Shown: positions 46,974 to 56,546 of the stretch, one piece after another | Layout of the letters: every line of letters begins with the position of its first letter | Position numbering within the stretch: the stretch's first letter is position 1 | Origin: an uncultured Clostridia bacterium | Lineage (GTDB): Bacteria; Bacillota; Clostridia; TANB77; CAG-508 | Assembly (NCBI GenBank): GCA_947631185.1 | Contig: CANRKJ010000001.1 | Span: 46,933 to 110,932, forward strand | Direction: 5' to 3' | Length of the DNA: 64,000 nt | Notes under the pieces: generated by a model | The model's database searches: none | The model's input: only the letters and a program-made list of their open reading frames with translations | Told to the model about the DNA's origin: nothing | Program-made: the position numbers and the translations under genes

Positions 46974-48563
46974 ATGGATAAGTCAGAAAATACAAATAAT
47001 AAACAAATAATACCAAGATTTGTAAAAAAAAGTAATATTGTATTATATATAATTTCTATAATTATTATTATTTTTACTTCTGTAATAAAATATAAAGATT
47101 ATAATGTTAATTATAATAATGCAGATGCTACATGGCATACATTATTAACTATAGAATCATATAATGAAACACCTATTTCAAAGCATTTATTTTTACCAAT
47201 TGTTAGCTTGGGAAAAAGTACAGATAAGCATATTCCTTGGGGTTCTACAATTCCAGATAAAGAAGGCAATTTTTATTACACATCTTTTTCACCAGCTGGT
47301 TTCTTTTTACCATGGTTATTTATGAAAGTATTTCATTTACCAGTTTCTGAAAAAAGTTTATATATATTTAACACAACACTTTTTATATTATCTGCATTAT
47401 TATGGGTTAAAATTATTTTATTTATATATGAAAAAAGAAATAAACATACTAATTTTCTTGCGATAATAGCACTATTATTATATATATCTGCACCTGAAAT
47501 ATTACATGGTATGGGAATTGTATATTGGCATCAATCAGTTTTTCAATTAACATTTTTAATTCAACTTTATTCATATCTGTTATCTAAGAAAAATAATAAA
47601 ACTATATCAAAACTCATTTTTTATGGAACGACATTATTAAATCCTTATATTGAATGGACAGGATATATTGCGAATTGTGGTTTTGCTTTAGTTGAGTTTA
47701 TTAGTTATTGGAAAGAAAATAAGAAAAAAGCAATTAAAAATTCAATTTTAATTATTTTATTGACAATTGGATCTTTTATACTATTTTGTTCACATTATTT
47801 ATTAATAGTAAAAGCAAAAGATTTCTTTATTGTACTTAGAAATAGATTTATGGCTCGTAGTATAACAAATACAGTATCTATTACTGCTTTGATTACAGGA
47901 TATTTAACTTCATTTAAATATGTGTGGGTATTACTTTTATTATTCTTAATTTGGAATTTTACTAAAAATAAAAAATTAGAATGTGAGAATAGAATAATTA
48001 TTTTATTATGCTTTTTTCCAATAATAGAAAATTTTATTATGAAGCAACATGCTATTTCATATAGTTATGATAGAATGAAACTGATTTTTCCTATTTCAAT
48101 ATTAATATGTGAGGTAATATGTAATATTATTGAAAATACTAAAAGGGAAAAGGCAACATTAACAATTATTTTAATTACAACTATTCTTTGTTCTATAATG
48201 AATGTAAGAAGTTATACTAATAGCACAGCATACATATGGATAGCAGATTATAGAAAAGATAATGAAAAATTAGCAACATATATTAATTCAAATTATGAAG
48301 ATTCCGTTTTGGGAATAGAAAATGTTAGTGTTAGAGGATATTTAAATATGCTTTTTAAAAGAGGAATATATGAATTTACAAATTATGAAAAGTGTAAAAA
48401 TATTGCTCAATCAACTAATAAGAAATATATTGTTTTACTTTATGTTGATAAGATTGCTTTATGGAATACATATAAACTTGGTGGAGCGACTATATATGAT
48501 ACTGAAACAAATACTGTACAAAAAATCTCAATAAAAAATGGAGAAATTGAAAACGTCAAATAA
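46974..48563 (+). CDS. Polytopic membrane protein, GT-C glycosyltransferase-like
   Basis: A 529-residue protein with about ten to eleven hydrophobic segments. After the first helix comes a large extracytoplasmic loop with NNADATWHTLLTIESYNETPISKHLFLPIVSLG and WGSTIPDKEGNFYYTSFSPAGFFLPWLFM; such an acidic loop followed by many helices fits the GT-C lipid-sugar transferases (ArnT/dolichyl-mannosyltransferase-like). The C-terminal soluble domain (YINSNYEDSVLGIENVSVRGYLNML) is also typical. It has its own regulated promoter and divergent XRE gene. No known family was firmly matched. Confidence 0.55.
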   Translation: MDKSENTNNKQIIPRFVKKSNIVLYIISIIIIIFTSVIKYKDYNVNYNNADATWHTLLTIESYNETPISKHLFLPIVSLGKSTDKHIPWGSTIPDKEGNFYYTSFSPAGFFLPWLFMKVFHLPVSEKSLYIFNTTLFILSALLWVKIILFIYEKRNKHTNFLAIIALLLYISAPEILHGMGIVYWHQSVFQLTFLIQLYSYLLSKKNNKTISKLIFYGTTLLNPYIEWTGYIANCGFALVEFISYWKENKKKAIKNSILIILLTIGSFILFCSHYLLIVKAKDFFIVLRNRFMARSITNTVSITALITGYLTSFKYVWVLLLLFLIWNFTKNKKLECENRIIILLCFFPIIENFIMKQHAISYSYDRMKLIFPISILICEVICNIIENTKREKATLTIILITTILCSIMNVRSYTNSTAYIWIADYRKDNEKLATYINSNYEDSVLGIENVSVRGYLNMLFKRGIYEFTNYEKCKNIAQSTNKKYIVLLYVDKIALWNTYKLGGATIYDTETNTVQKISIKNGEIENVK

Positions 48564-48693
48564 ATTTATATGAGGGGCTTATATGGTCTCTCATATTCTA
48601 TTTAGTAGGAAAATTCCCTGTAAATAGATTGAAAAAAATATTATAAAATTAAAAAATAAATTTTTACAAATATATAAAATTATGTAAGTCAAA

Positions 48694-48722
48694 TTGACAA
48701 GAAACTTAAAATACTGTATAAT
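48694..48722 (+). promoter_or_regulatory. Promoter of the 48800 HisRS-like gene
   Basis: TTGACA (48694-48699), 17-base spacer, TATAAT (48717-48722). The short leader has a GAGAAATTTTATTAAAATTTCTC-type hairpin (48750-48772) but no T-box features. Confidence 0.85.
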
Positions 48723-48799
48723 GTTGCTGTAAAAATGTTCATAACAATAAGAGAAATTTTATTAAAATTTCTCATGGTTTTCAGAAAGGAGTAATAATT

Positions 48800-50119
48800 A
48801 TGAGCAGAAACTTTGAAAATTTAAAAGGCACTTATGATTACTTACCCGAAAAACAGATTATTCGGGAAAGAATCAAAACAGTATTGCAAAGCGAATTCAT
48901 AAAATATGGATTTGCACCTGTGGAAACACCAATTCTCTGTAAGTTTGACTTATTAGCATCCAAATATTCAGAGGGTGCTGATATATTGAATGAAACATAC
49001 AAGTTAAGCGATCAGGGAAAAAGGGAGTTGGGTTTAAGATATGATTTAACAATCACTTTCTCAAAGCTGATTAGTTCGAATCCTAATATAACCCTACCCT
49101 TCAAACGGTATGAAATCGGCAAGGTGTTCAGAGACGGACCAGTCAAAGTAGGTAGAAACAGAGAATTCACGCAATGTGATGTCGACGTTGTTGGAGTTAA
49201 AAGTATCTTGGCTGAAGCTGAATACATGATGATGACAAATGATGTCTATAAGAAACTGGGGCTAGATATTGAAATAGAGTTCAACAACAGAAAACTTCTA
49301 ACTGGCATAATTTACTGTGTTTTTGGAAATATTCCTGAAGATACTTTAAGGAAGTCAATCATGCTAATTGACAAGTTTGCTAAACTCACAGAAAAAGAAC
49401 TGCTGGAAGAATTTGAAATCATCGGAGTTGAAAGTAAGAAAGTTGAAATCTTGAAAGAGATTTTGAATTCAGATTATGCAACTCTAAAAGAAAAAATGAA
49501 ACCATACGACAATGATCTAGTAAATGAAGGTCTTGCTGAAGTTGATGACCTATATCGTTACCTTGAAGGAACAGAAGCAGTTAAGTGTATGAAATTTGCA
49601 CCATACTTAGCTAGAGGTATCGATATTTACACAGGAACTGTGTGGGAAATCTTTCTTAAAGACAGAAAGGTTGGAAATCAGGAATTCAATTTAAGTATCG
49701 GCGGTGGAGGAAGGTTCGATAAAATTATCACGTCTTTCGTTGATGATGGAAGCGAATATCCTGCTGTCGGAATGTCATTTGGATTAGATGTCATTTATGA
49801 AATCCTAATCTTAAAGGAAGCTGGAAAAAAAATATCTACAGTTGACTTATATGTTATTCCGATGAACACAGAGGTAGAATCTTTCAAGTTTGTATCCAAA
49901 ATGAGAGCTATAGGAGTAAGAACCGAAATTGAGAAAAAAGTTCAAAAATTGAAAAAGAGTATGAACTTTGCCAATAAGATGAATATTCCATATGTAATCA
50001 TAATTGGTGAAAATGAAATTAAAAATAATACAGTTCAGTTAAAAGATATGAGTTCTGGAAAAATACAGGAATTTTGTCTGACTAACTATGAAGGTATAAA
50101 AGATTTCATGAACTTATGA
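48800..50119 (+). CDS. Histidyl-tRNA synthetase-like protein, second copy, less A+T-biased codon use
   Basis: A 439-residue class II synthetase: LKGTYDYLPEKQ, motif 2 region LPFKRYEIGKVFRDGPVKVGRNREFTQCDVDVVG, catalytic APYLARGIDIYTGTVWE, LSIGGGGRFDKI and GMSFGLDVIYE, and a C-terminal anticodon-binding domain (VDLYVIPMNTE). It should charge tRNA-His. Codons 22 (IIRER) and 103 (FKRYE) are CGG at positions where the operon copy has Arg, so CGG means Arg in its origin. Its codon use is unlike the A+T-rich hisS at 56547. It has its own promoter and terminator. It may be an acquired spare, possibly resistant to an inhibitor. Confidence 0.85.
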   Translation: MSRNFENLKGTYDYLPEKQIIRERIKTVLQSEFIKYGFAPVETPILCKFDLLASKYSEGADILNETYKLSDQGKRELGLRYDLTITFSKLISSNPNITLPFKRYEIGKVFRDGPVKVGRNREFTQCDVDVVGVKSILAEAEYMMMTNDVYKKLGLDIEIEFNNRKLLTGIIYCVFGNIPEDTLRKSIMLIDKFAKLTEKELLEEFEIIGVESKKVEILKEILNSDYATLKEKMKPYDNDLVNEGLAEVDDLYRYLEGTEAVKCMKFAPYLARGIDIYTGTVWEIFLKDRKVGNQEFNLSIGGGGRFDKIITSFVDDGSEYPAVGMSFGLDVIYEILILKEAGKKISTVDLYVIPMNTEVESFKFVSKMRAIGVRTEIEKKVQKLKKSMNFANKMNIPYVIIIGENEIKNNTVQLKDMSSGKIQEFCLTNYEGIKDFMNL

Positions 50120-50139
50120 TAAACTCTTCTGGAAATCTA

Positions 50140-50166
50140 GGAGGCCACACAATTAGTGTGGTCTCC
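50140..50166 (+). terminator. Intrinsic terminator of the HisRS-like gene
   Basis: GGAGGCCACAC paired with GTGTGGTCTCC, loop AATTA, then TTTC. Confidence 0.85.
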
Positions 50167-50220
50167 TTTCAAAATTAATAAAGTATATAAAATAAAAAGA
50201 TTGAAAAAATAAATTAATAC

Positions 50221-50249
50221 TTGACAAGAAGAAAAAAATAATGTATTAT
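50221..50249 (+). promoter_or_regulatory. Promoter of the hisZG attenuator leader
   Basis: TTGACA (50221-50226), 17-base spacer, TATTAT (50244-50249). Confidence 0.8.
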
Positions 50250-50275
50250 AATAAAAAATTTTAGAGGTATTAAGA

Positions 50276-50332
50276 ATGAACAAGAAAAATATTTTAAATA
50301 AAGTGCATCATCATTTTTATACTTGTGTCTAA
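50276..50332 (+). CDS. His leader peptide 1 (attenuation)
   Basis: An 18-residue peptide with sequence MNKKNILNKVHHHFYTCV behind RBS AGAGGT. Three consecutive His codons lie just before the first stem of the attenuator. Ribosome stalling there at low charged tRNA-His would let the antiterminator form, as in classical his leaders. It is directly upstream of hisZ and hisG. Confidence 0.88.
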   Translation: MNKKNILNKVHHHFYTCV

Positions 50333-50436
50333 AATAAAATGGGCACAAGTTCATTTGATGTGCCTATATAATAAATAGTAATATTAAAATATGTAGGTAA
50401 ATAATATAAGTCAATATATTGTTTACCTTTTTTTTT
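50321..50436 (+). promoter_or_regulatory. His attenuator 1 (upstream of hisZ)
   Basis: Pause stem ACTTGTGTC..GGGCACAAGT (50321-50350), antiterminator GGCACA..TGTGCC (50342-50364) and terminator AGGTAAATAATATA..TATATTGTTTACCT with a 9-T run (50395-50436). The pause stem overlaps the antiterminator, giving the alternative pairing expected of an attenuator. Confidence 0.85.
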
Positions 50437-50447
50437 AGGAGGAAGAA

Positions 50448-51440
50448 ATGGAATTATATAAGTTTGCTATACCAGAAGAAAGTAGTGGTGTAATAGTAGA
50501 TAATGTAAATAAACTAAGAAAATTCGAAGAAAAATTAAGAACGATATTTTATGAAGAAAACTATTTAGAAACATTGATGCCAACCTTTGAATATGTTGAA
50601 TTATATAAAAGTGTATATAAAAATTTAGATGAAAGTACATTATTTAAATATATTGATAAAGAAGGAAAAGATGTTGCATTAAGATGGGATTTTACAGTAC
50701 CACTAGCAAGATATTATATTGCTCAAAAAAAAGATGAAATTGCAAGATATTGTTATTTTGGAAAAGTATATAGAAAAGAAAAAGAACATAAAGGAAAGAG
50801 TAGTGAAATATATCAAATTGGTACAGAATTAATTGGAAAAAAAGCAATTGAAGGAGATGTTGAATGTATATCTCTATTGAAAAAATCATTACCAATATTT
50901 GAGTTAAAAGATTTAAAAATAGAATTAGGTTCTGCAAGATTTTATAATAGACTATGTCAACTAGCTGGAGAGGAAAGAAAAGAAGAATTCTCTAATTTAT
51001 TAATTCAAAAAAATATTAGTGGATTAAAAAAGTTTAGTGAAAAATATAACTTGGAAGAAAGTTTAAAAAATTTTATAACATCATTACCTAGGTTAAATGG
51101 AAATATAGATGTATTAAATGAAACAATAGAAAATTTAGAGGATGAAGAATTACGAAATAGTTTGATGGAACTAAAAGAGTTATATGAAACTATGAATATG
51201 AAAGAACAAGATTTATTTGACTTAGCTTGTGTACCTAATATGGAATATTATACTGGAATAATATTTAAGGTTTATAGTAAATATGTTGAAGAACCTATAA
51301 TAAGTGGAGGAAGATATGATAAATTGTATGAAAATTTTGGAAAGAATGTTCCAGCAATAGGTATGGCATATTATATGAATAATATCTTGAAAGCAATTGC
51401 GAAAGTAGGTGAGGAAAATGTTGAAAATAGCATTAACTAA
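50448..51440 (+). CDS. hisZ: ATP phosphoribosyltransferase regulatory subunit
   Basis: A 330-residue HisRS-like protein without the anticodon domain: [72 protein letters not shown] and [16 protein letters not shown] with [13 protein letters not shown]. HisZ forms a hetero-octamer with the short HisG and makes it active. The hisG start at 51418 overlaps the end of hisZ. This family is typical of Firmicutes with short HisG. Confidence 0.92.
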   Translation: MELYKFAIPEESSGVIVDNVNKLRKFEEKLRTIFYEENYLETLMPTFEYVELYKSVYKNLDESTLFKYIDKEGKDVALRWDFTVPLARYYIAQKKDEIARYCYFGKVYRKEKEHKGKSSEIYQIGTELIGKKAIEGDVECISLLKKSLPIFELKDLKIELGSARFYNRLCQLAGEERKEEFSNLLIQKNISGLKKFSEKYNLEESLKNFITSLPRLNGNIDVLNETIENLEDEELRNSLMELKELYETMNMKEQDLFDLACVPNMEYYTGIIFKVYSKYVEEPIISGGRYDKLYENFGKNVPAIGMAYYMNNILKAIAKVGEENVENSIN

Positions 51441-52065
51441 AGGAAGAATTGAAAAAAAAATGACAGAAACATTAAAAAAGATAGGATATAACATTGATCC
51501 ATTAATAAACAAGGATAGAGAGTTACAAATAAATATAGAAGATAAAATGGAAATAATCTTTGCAAAGTCAAATGATGTTGTTACTTTTGTTGAACATGGA
51601 ATTGTTGATATAGGAATTGTGGGAAGTGACACTTTGCTAGAAAACCCATTTAAAGATTATTATGAGTTATTAGATTTAGAAATTGGTAAATGTTCATTTG
51701 CTGTGTGTAGTTATCCAAATTTTAAAAATATCAAATTTAATAGAAGAAAAAGAATTGCAACAAAATATCCAAATATTGCTAAAAAATATTTTGAAAGTAA
51801 AGATGAAGATGTAGAAATTATAAAATTAGAGGGTTCAGTAGAATTAGGTCCCGTTGTAGGATTAACTGATGCAATTGTTGATATAGTTGAGACTGGAGCA
51901 ACATTGAAAGCAAATGGATTAGAGGTAATAGATACAATTATTGAAGTAAGTACAAGATTAATTTGTAATAAAACAAAATTTAAATATAAAAAGGAAGAAA
52001 TTTTAAATTTAATTGATTTAATAGAAAAATATAAAGTTACTCGGATAATAGTCTCAATCCACTGA
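51418..52065 (+). CDS. hisG: ATP phosphoribosyltransferase, short form; CGG at codon 209
   Basis: From ATG 51418 (RBS GGTGAGG), about 215 residues: [77 protein letters not shown]. It carries out the first step of histidine synthesis. Near the end lies an in-frame CGG (52042-52044). Zero frame ends in T-R-I-I-V-S-I-H, while a +1 shift gives T-G and an immediate TAA (GGA-TAA), ending the protein at residue 209. Both give a functional length; it is the only A+T-rich gene whose CGG needs no shift. Confidence 0.93.
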   Translation: MLKIALTKGRIEKKMTETLKKIGYNIDPLINKDRELQINIEDKMEIIFAKSNDVVTFVEHGIVDIGIVGSDTLLENPFKDYYELLDLEIGKCSFAVCSYPNFKNIKFNRRKRIATKYPNIAKKYFESKDEDVEIIKLEGSVELGPVVGLTDAIVDIVETGATLKANGLEVIDTIIEVSTRLICNKTKFKYKKEEILNLIDLIEKYKVTRIIVSIH

Positions 52066-52070
52066 AATGG

Positions 52071-52099
52071 TTGACTTTTAAAATAAGATGATATATAAT
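52071..52099 (+). promoter_or_regulatory. Promoter of the epimerase/acetyltransferase pair
   Basis: TTGACT (52071-52076), 17-base spacer, TATAAT (52094-52099), followed by a short TAGGTATA..TATACCTA hairpin in the leader. Confidence 0.8.
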
Positions 52100-52176
52100 A
52101 CCTCATGTAGTAATATGAACCTTAGGTATAGATATTTTTATACCTACCTCTATTAAGAAAAAAGGAGAGATACAAT

Positions 52177-53001
52177 ATGAAAGCAATGCATAGTAACAAA
52201 TCGTTTAGTGTTGAGTATTCAATTTATGTACCAGCAGGAAATGATACTGCTTTTGTATATGGATTGAATTATACTACACACCAAAAGAAACTTATCAACG
52301 ATGCAATTATGGCAAAACATTCTAATGTTGAACAAGTTGGATTTATTGATCCTACTGGAAAGCCTGAATTGCAGATGGCAGGCGGAGAGTTTTGTGGAAA
52401 TGCAACAAGAAGTGCTGCTGCGATTTATTTAAATGGTAAGGAAGGCAGTTTGAAAATGACCGTCAATTTTAAAGACACCATTAATGCTGGTGTTGATAAA
52501 AAAGGAAAAGCATGGTGCGAAATTCCACTTTATCATGGAACAGATGTTATTACTGAAAAAGAGCCAGGAATTTTCATTGTCAAAATGAATGGAATGGTTA
52601 CAGTTGTAATCCAAGAAAATGTAGCTAAGAAATACCTTAATGATAAGGATGATTTAAAAGCTACAGGTATGAAATTTATTCATCAGTACAATCTTGAGAA
52701 CAGTGAAGCAGTGGGTGTTATGTTCTGTGAACGAGAAAAAGGCTTATTAAAGATTAATCCAATTGTTTGGGTTAAATCAATTAATACACTTTTTTATGAA
52801 ACAGCATGTGGATCAGGAACAACTGCAGTTTGTATGGTTGAGGCTTTTTTGAATCAAAGAAGTCAAGAAGTTGATGTTTTACAACCTTCTGGAATGATAA
52901 TAACAGCCAAGATAGTTTATTCAGAAGGAAAAATATCAAAAGCAACAATATTAGGCAATGTGGAGACAGATGGAAAAAAATACTCTGTGAAAATCTTATA
53001 A
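52177..53001 (+). CDS. DapF-family amino-acid epimerase inside the his region
   Basis: A 274-residue protein of the diaminopimelate epimerase fold. Two catalytic Cys motifs are present: AGGEFCGNATRSAAA (about residue 72) and ETACGSGTTAV (about residue 210). The first differs from standard DapF (CGNGAR) and reads CGNATR, so it is likely a DapF-like epimerase with another substrate. DapF-fold histidine racemases are known (CntK of staphylopine clusters), and the location between histidine genes makes histidine a candidate. RBS AAGGAGAG. Codon use is less A+T-biased than neighbours. It pairs with the following acetyltransferase gene. Substrate inferred, not shown. Confidence 0.7.
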   Translation: MKAMHSNKSFSVEYSIYVPAGNDTAFVYGLNYTTHQKKLINDAIMAKHSNVEQVGFIDPTGKPELQMAGGEFCGNATRSAAAIYLNGKEGSLKMTVNFKDTINAGVDKKGKAWCEIPLYHGTDVITEKEPGIFIVKMNGMVTVVIQENVAKKYLNDKDDLKATGMKFIHQYNLENSEAVGVMFCEREKGLLKINPIVWVKSINTLFYETACGSGTTAVCMVEAFLNQRSQEVDVLQPSGMIITAKIVYSEGKISKATILGNVETDGKKYSVKIL

Positions 53002-53016
53002 AAGGGGGAAAACTAC

Positions 53017-53544
53017 ATGATGAAACGGAGAATTGGAGCAATAACTCCAGATAAAATTGAGGACTTTATGAATTTATATAAAGTTTTCAGAAATTCACCA
53101 TATTATGAGGCATGGACAGATCAGATGATTCAAGATGAATATAATGATTTGTTGGTAGATGGACATGTATGTGGATACTATCTGGATGATGTTTGCGTAG
53201 GTCTTATCACTTTTAGACCTATGAGACTTAAGGATTTACACCCTGTCCATTATGAGCATCCAGAAAAAGTCGCTTATCTTGCAGATATAACTGTCTTGCA
53301 AGAACATAGAGGAAAAGGAATTGGAACATGTTTAATGCGGTATTCATTTGAAGTTCTTAGGCGAGAAGGTTTTGAAAAACTTTATATGAAAACTTTAGAA
53401 ATTGGTAAATCAATGTCATATGGTATTGCGATTAAATTAGGTTTTAAACTCTTAGAAGGTGTAACAAGTGTTGATAAAATGGAACGACTTATAAAGGAAA
53501 GGAACGAGGAAGATATTAAAATCTACCTTGAAAAGGAGCTTTAA
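53017..53544 (+). CDS. GNAT N-acetyltransferase, less A+T-biased codon use
   Basis: A 175-residue GNAT protein: RPMRLKDLHPVHYEHPEKVAYLADITVLQEHRGKGIGTCLMRYSFEVLRREGFEKLYMKTLEIGKSM, in blocks, with the acetyl-CoA loop HRGKGIG (about residues 97-103). It would acetylate a small amine or protein. It lies 15 bases after the epimerase gene, with RBS AAAGGGGG, and ends at a terminator. Codons 4 and 108 are CGG read as Arg with no shift. The pair may modify a D-amino acid, for example by N-acetylation, but this is inference. Confidence 0.75.
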   Translation: MMKRRIGAITPDKIEDFMNLYKVFRNSPYYEAWTDQMIQDEYNDLLVDGHVCGYYLDDVCVGLITFRPMRLKDLHPVHYEHPEKVAYLADITVLQEHRGKGIGTCLMRYSFEVLRREGFEKLYMKTLEIGKSMSYGIAIKLGFKLLEGVTSVDKMERLIKERNEEDIKIYLEKEL

Positions 53545-53568
53545 ATTTGAATAATTTCATCAAAAAAA

Positions 53569-53592
53569 GGGAGGCATAAAATTTTGCCTCCC
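53569..53592 (+). terminator. Hairpin after the acetyltransferase gene
   Basis: GGGAGGCATAAAATTTTGCCTCCC: an 8-bp G+C-rich stem with no clear T-run, so termination may be partial and transcription could continue into the second his leader, for which no separate promoter is obvious. Confidence 0.65.
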
Positions 53593-53626
53593 TAAATACA
53601 AAAATAAGAAAGAAGGTTTGAATATT

Positions 53627-53695
53627 TTGAAAGTAATATTAAATTCTATAAAAGATATACATCACCATAATATCAAACCTGTATCTTTACGATAG
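53627..53695 (+). CDS. His leader peptide 2 (attenuation)
   Basis: A 22-residue peptide starting at TTG 53627 behind AAGAAAGAAGG, beginning MKVILNSIKDIHHHNIKP. It again has three consecutive His codons (CAT CAC CAT) ahead of attenuator stems. Start TTG at 53618 is too close to the RBS. It precedes hisH, so the second his block has its own histidine-sensing leader. Confidence 0.85.
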   Translation: MKVILNSIKDIHHHNIKPVSLR

Positions 53696-53780
53696 ATGTT
53701 GTAATAGGTACAGGTTAATGCTTGTGCCTATTTAGTTAATTAATAAACTATGTAGGCAAATACTTACATAGTTTATTTTA
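53678..53780 (+). promoter_or_regulatory. His attenuator 2 (upstream of hisH)
   Basis: Pause stem CCTGTATC..GGTACAGG (53678-53714), antiterminator AGGTACA..TGTGCCT (53706-53729) and terminator AATAAACTATGTA / TACATAGTTTATT (53742-53777) followed by TT. Overlap of the first two stems gives alternative structures. Confidence 0.82.
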
Positions 53781-53800
53781 ATGTTAGGAGAATTTAGTTG

Positions 53801-54409
53801 ATGGTTGTAATAATAGATTATAATGTTGGAAATGTAAAAAGTGTTTTAAATACTTGTAAAAGAATAGGATTAGATGTAATTATATCAAGGAAAAAAGAAG
53901 ATATAGAAAAAGCAAGAGGAATTATATTGCCTGGAGTTGGAAGTTTTCCTATTGCAATGAAAAATTTAAAGGATTTTGGATTACTAGAAATATTGGACAA
54001 TTGTAAAAATAAAGGTACTAAAATTTTAGGTATATGTTTAGGAATGCAAATATTATTTGAAAAAGGTTATGAAATACAAGAAACAAAAGGGTTGGGGTAT
54101 CTAAAAGGAGAAGTAAAACTAATTAAAACTAAGGAAAAATTACCACATATGGGATGGAATCAACTATTATTTAATAAAAAACATCCTATTTTGAATAATA
54201 TAAACGAAAAAGATGATGTTTATTTTGTTCATTCTTATATGGCAGATTTTAATATTAATGAATTAATATGCTATACAGAATATGGAGGTGTAAGGATTCC
54301 CGCTTTAGTCGGGAAAGATAATGTATTGGGCTGTCAATTTCATCCAGAAAAAAGTGGAGATGTTGGAGAAAATATTCTAAAAGCATGGAAGGAGATAATT
54401 AAATGTTAA
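53801..54409 (+). CDS. hisH: Imidazole glycerol phosphate synthase, glutamine amidotransferase subunit
   Basis: ATG 53801 (RBS AGGAG) starts VVIIDYNVGNVKSVLNTCKR. The 202-residue protein has GIILPGVGSFPIAM, ILGICLGMQILFEKG (nucleophile Cys), PHMGWNQL, and LGCQFHPEKSGDVG (catalytic His and Glu). It makes ammonia from glutamine for HisF. It overlaps hisA by 7 bases. Confidence 0.96.
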   Translation: MVVIIDYNVGNVKSVLNTCKRIGLDVIISRKKEDIEKARGIILPGVGSFPIAMKNLKDFGLLEILDNCKNKGTKILGICLGMQILFEKGYEIQETKGLGYLKGEVKLIKTKEKLPHMGWNQLLFNKKHPILNNINEKDDVYFVHSYMADFNINELICYTEYGGVRIPALVGKDNVLGCQFHPEKSGDVGENILKAWKEIIKC

Positions 54410-55116
54410 TATTACCGGCAATTGATTTAAAAGATGGAGAAGCAGTAAGATTATATAAAGGAGATTATAATAATAAAAAAGTTTATAGTAAAGAACCTGA
54501 AAAATTAGCAGGACAATTTGAACAAATGGGTGCAAAAATAATACATTTAGTTGATTTAGATGGAGCAAAAAATGGCTATTGTGCAAACTATGAAACTATT
54601 AAAAAAATTAGAGAAACTGTTTCAATTAAAATTGAATTAGGTGGTGGAATAAGAGACAAAAGAACAGTAGATATGTATTTAAATGAACTAAAAATTGATA
54701 GAATAATACTTGGAACAGCTGCGATTACTAATTTAAATTTTTTGAAAGATGTATTAAATGATTATGGTTCAGAAAAAATAGTTGTTGGAGTTGATATAAA
54801 AGAAAATTTTGTTTCTACATCTGGATGGACAAAAACCACAAATGTAAATTATATAGATTTTATTAAAGAATTAGAAAAGATAGGAATAAAATATATAATA
54901 GTTACAGACATATCAAAAGATGGAACTTTATCTGGTCCAAATTTTGAATTGTATAAAAAAATTAAAGAAAATACAAATATTAATTTTATTGTATCAGGTG
55001 GAATAAAAAATAAGGAAGATGTATTACAAGTTGCAAATTTGAATTACTATGGATGTATAATTGGAAAAGCATATTATGATGGAAAAATCGATTTAATGGA
55101 GGTATTAAATGCTTAG
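54403..55116 (+). CDS. hisA: ProFAR isomerase
   Basis: A 237-residue (beta-alpha)8 barrel: [67 protein letters not shown] and [20 protein letters not shown]. It isomerises ProFAR in histidine synthesis. It overlaps hisH by 7 and hisF by 8 bases. Confidence 0.96.
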   Translation: MLILPAIDLKDGEAVRLYKGDYNNKKVYSKEPEKLAGQFEQMGAKIIHLVDLDGAKNGYCANYETIKKIRETVSIKIELGGGIRDKRTVDMYLNELKIDRIILGTAAITNLNFLKDVLNDYGSEKIVVGVDIKENFVSTSGWTKTTNVNYIDFIKELEKIGIKYIIVTDISKDGTLSGPNFELYKKIKENTNINFIVSGGIKNKEDVLQVANLNYYGCIIGKAYYDGKIDLMEVLNA

Positions 55117-55876
55117 AAAGAGAATAATTCCATGTTTAGATATAAAAAATGGAAAAGTAGTAAAAGGTATTAATTTTGTAGACCTAACTGATATAGGTGA
55201 TCCAATTGAATATGCAAAAATATATGAAAACCAATGTGCTGATGAAGTTGTTTTTTTAGATATTACAGCAAGTTATGAGGGAAGAAAAACCATGAAAGCT
55301 GTGATTGAAAAAGGAGCAAATGAACTTAGAATTCCTCTAACAGTTGGTGGAGGTATTAGAAATATTGAAGATTTTAGAGAAATATTGAAAAGTGGTGCAG
55401 ACAAAATATCTATTAATTCATCTGCTGTTAATAATCCAACACTAATAGAAAAAGCATCAAAAGAATTTGGTTCACAATGTGTTGTTGTTGCAATAGACAG
55501 TAAAAGAGATGAAAAAGGAAATTTCAAAGTTTATATTAATGGTGGAAGAGAAAATACAGAATTAAATTTAATAGATTGGGCAAAAAGATGTGAACAATTG
55601 GGAGCAGGAGAAATTCTTTTAACTTCAATGGATGCAGATGGAACCAAAAAGGGATATGATATTGAAATGACAAAATTGGTTGTAGATAATGTTAATATAC
55701 CAGTAATTGCAAGTGGAGGCTGTGGTAATATACAAGATATTGTAAATGTATTCAAAAAAACTAATTGTGATGCAGCTTTAATCGCTTCATTATTGCATTA
55801 TAAAGAAACTACAATAGATAAAATTAAAAATGAATTAGAAAAAAATAATATTAGTGTTAGGAGGGTTAAAAGATGA
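55109..55876 (+). CDS. hisF: Imidazole glycerol phosphate synthase cyclase subunit
   Basis: A 255-residue barrel: [89 protein letters not shown] and [11 protein letters not shown]. It uses ammonia from HisH to close the imidazole ring, with Asp in CLDIKNG and TSMDADG acting in catalysis. It overlaps both neighbours. Confidence 0.97.
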   Translation: MLRKRIIPCLDIKNGKVVKGINFVDLTDIGDPIEYAKIYENQCADEVVFLDITASYEGRKTMKAVIEKGANELRIPLTVGGGIRNIEDFREILKSGADKISINSSAVNNPTLIEKASKEFGSQCVVVAIDSKRDEKGNFKVYINGGRENTELNLIDWAKRCEQLGAGEILLTSMDADGTKKGYDIEMTKLVVDNVNIPVIASGGCGNIQDIVNVFKKTNCDAALIASLLHYKETTIDKIKNELEKNNISVRRVKR

Positions 55877-56529
55877 AACCAGACTTTGAGAAAATGGAGC
55901 TAATTCCTGCAATCATTCAAGATTATATAACTAAACAAGTGTTAATGCTAGCATATGTTAACGAAGAAAGTTATGAATATATGCTTAAAAATGGACAAAC
56001 TTGTTTCTATTCAAGAAGTAGAGGTGAACTTTGGCATAAAGGAGCTACTTCAGGAAATTATCAAAACATAAAATCTATGTTTCTAGACTGTGATAATGAT
56101 ACTTTATTAATTTTAGTTGAGCAAATAGGCAATGGTGCTTGCCATACTGGTAATTATACGTGTTTCTTTAATGAAATAGTTTCAAATGATGAAATTAAAG
56201 AAAATAATGGAAATATATTACAGGAAATCTATAAACAAATACAAGATAGAAGCATAAATCCAAAAGAAAATTCATACACAAATTACTTACTTGACCAAGG
56301 AATTGACAAAATTTGTAAAAAGATAGGAGAAGAAGCAACAGAAACAGTTATTGCTGCAAAAAATCCAAGTAAAGATGAATTGATAGGAGAAATTTCAGAT
56401 TTAATATATCATACATTAGTTTTAATGTTTAAATCTAATGTTACACTACAAGACATTCAAAATAAATTAGTAGAAAGACATAAAAAGCAAGGAAATAAGA
56501 AAAAGCAAAATATAAAAGGAGAATATTAA
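55873..56529 (+). CDS. hisI: Bifunctional phosphoribosyl-AMP cyclohydrolase / phosphoribosyl-ATP pyrophosphohydrolase
   Basis: A 218-residue HisIE fusion. The HisI half has [67 protein letters not shown] (Zn and Mg sites); the HisE half has [25 protein letters not shown] and [13 protein letters not shown]. It performs steps two and three of histidine synthesis. The start overlaps hisF by 4 bases. hisB, hisC and hisD are not in the window. Confidence 0.95.
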   Translation: MKPDFEKMELIPAIIQDYITKQVLMLAYVNEESYEYMLKNGQTCFYSRSRGELWHKGATSGNYQNIKSMFLDCDNDTLLILVEQIGNGACHTGNYTCFFNEIVSNDEIKENNGNILQEIYKQIQDRSINPKENSYTNYLLDQGIDKICKKIGEEATETVIAAKNPSKDELIGEISDLIYHTLVLMFKSNVTLQDIQNKLVERHKKQGNKKKQNIKGEY

Positions 56530-56546
56530 AGGAGGAAGAATAAAAT

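Noticed and set aside
49075..49087. tRNA T-arm-like GTTCGAATCC
   Set aside because: It lies inside the HisRS-like gene (encodes SSNPN) and no acceptor or anticodon stem surrounds it.
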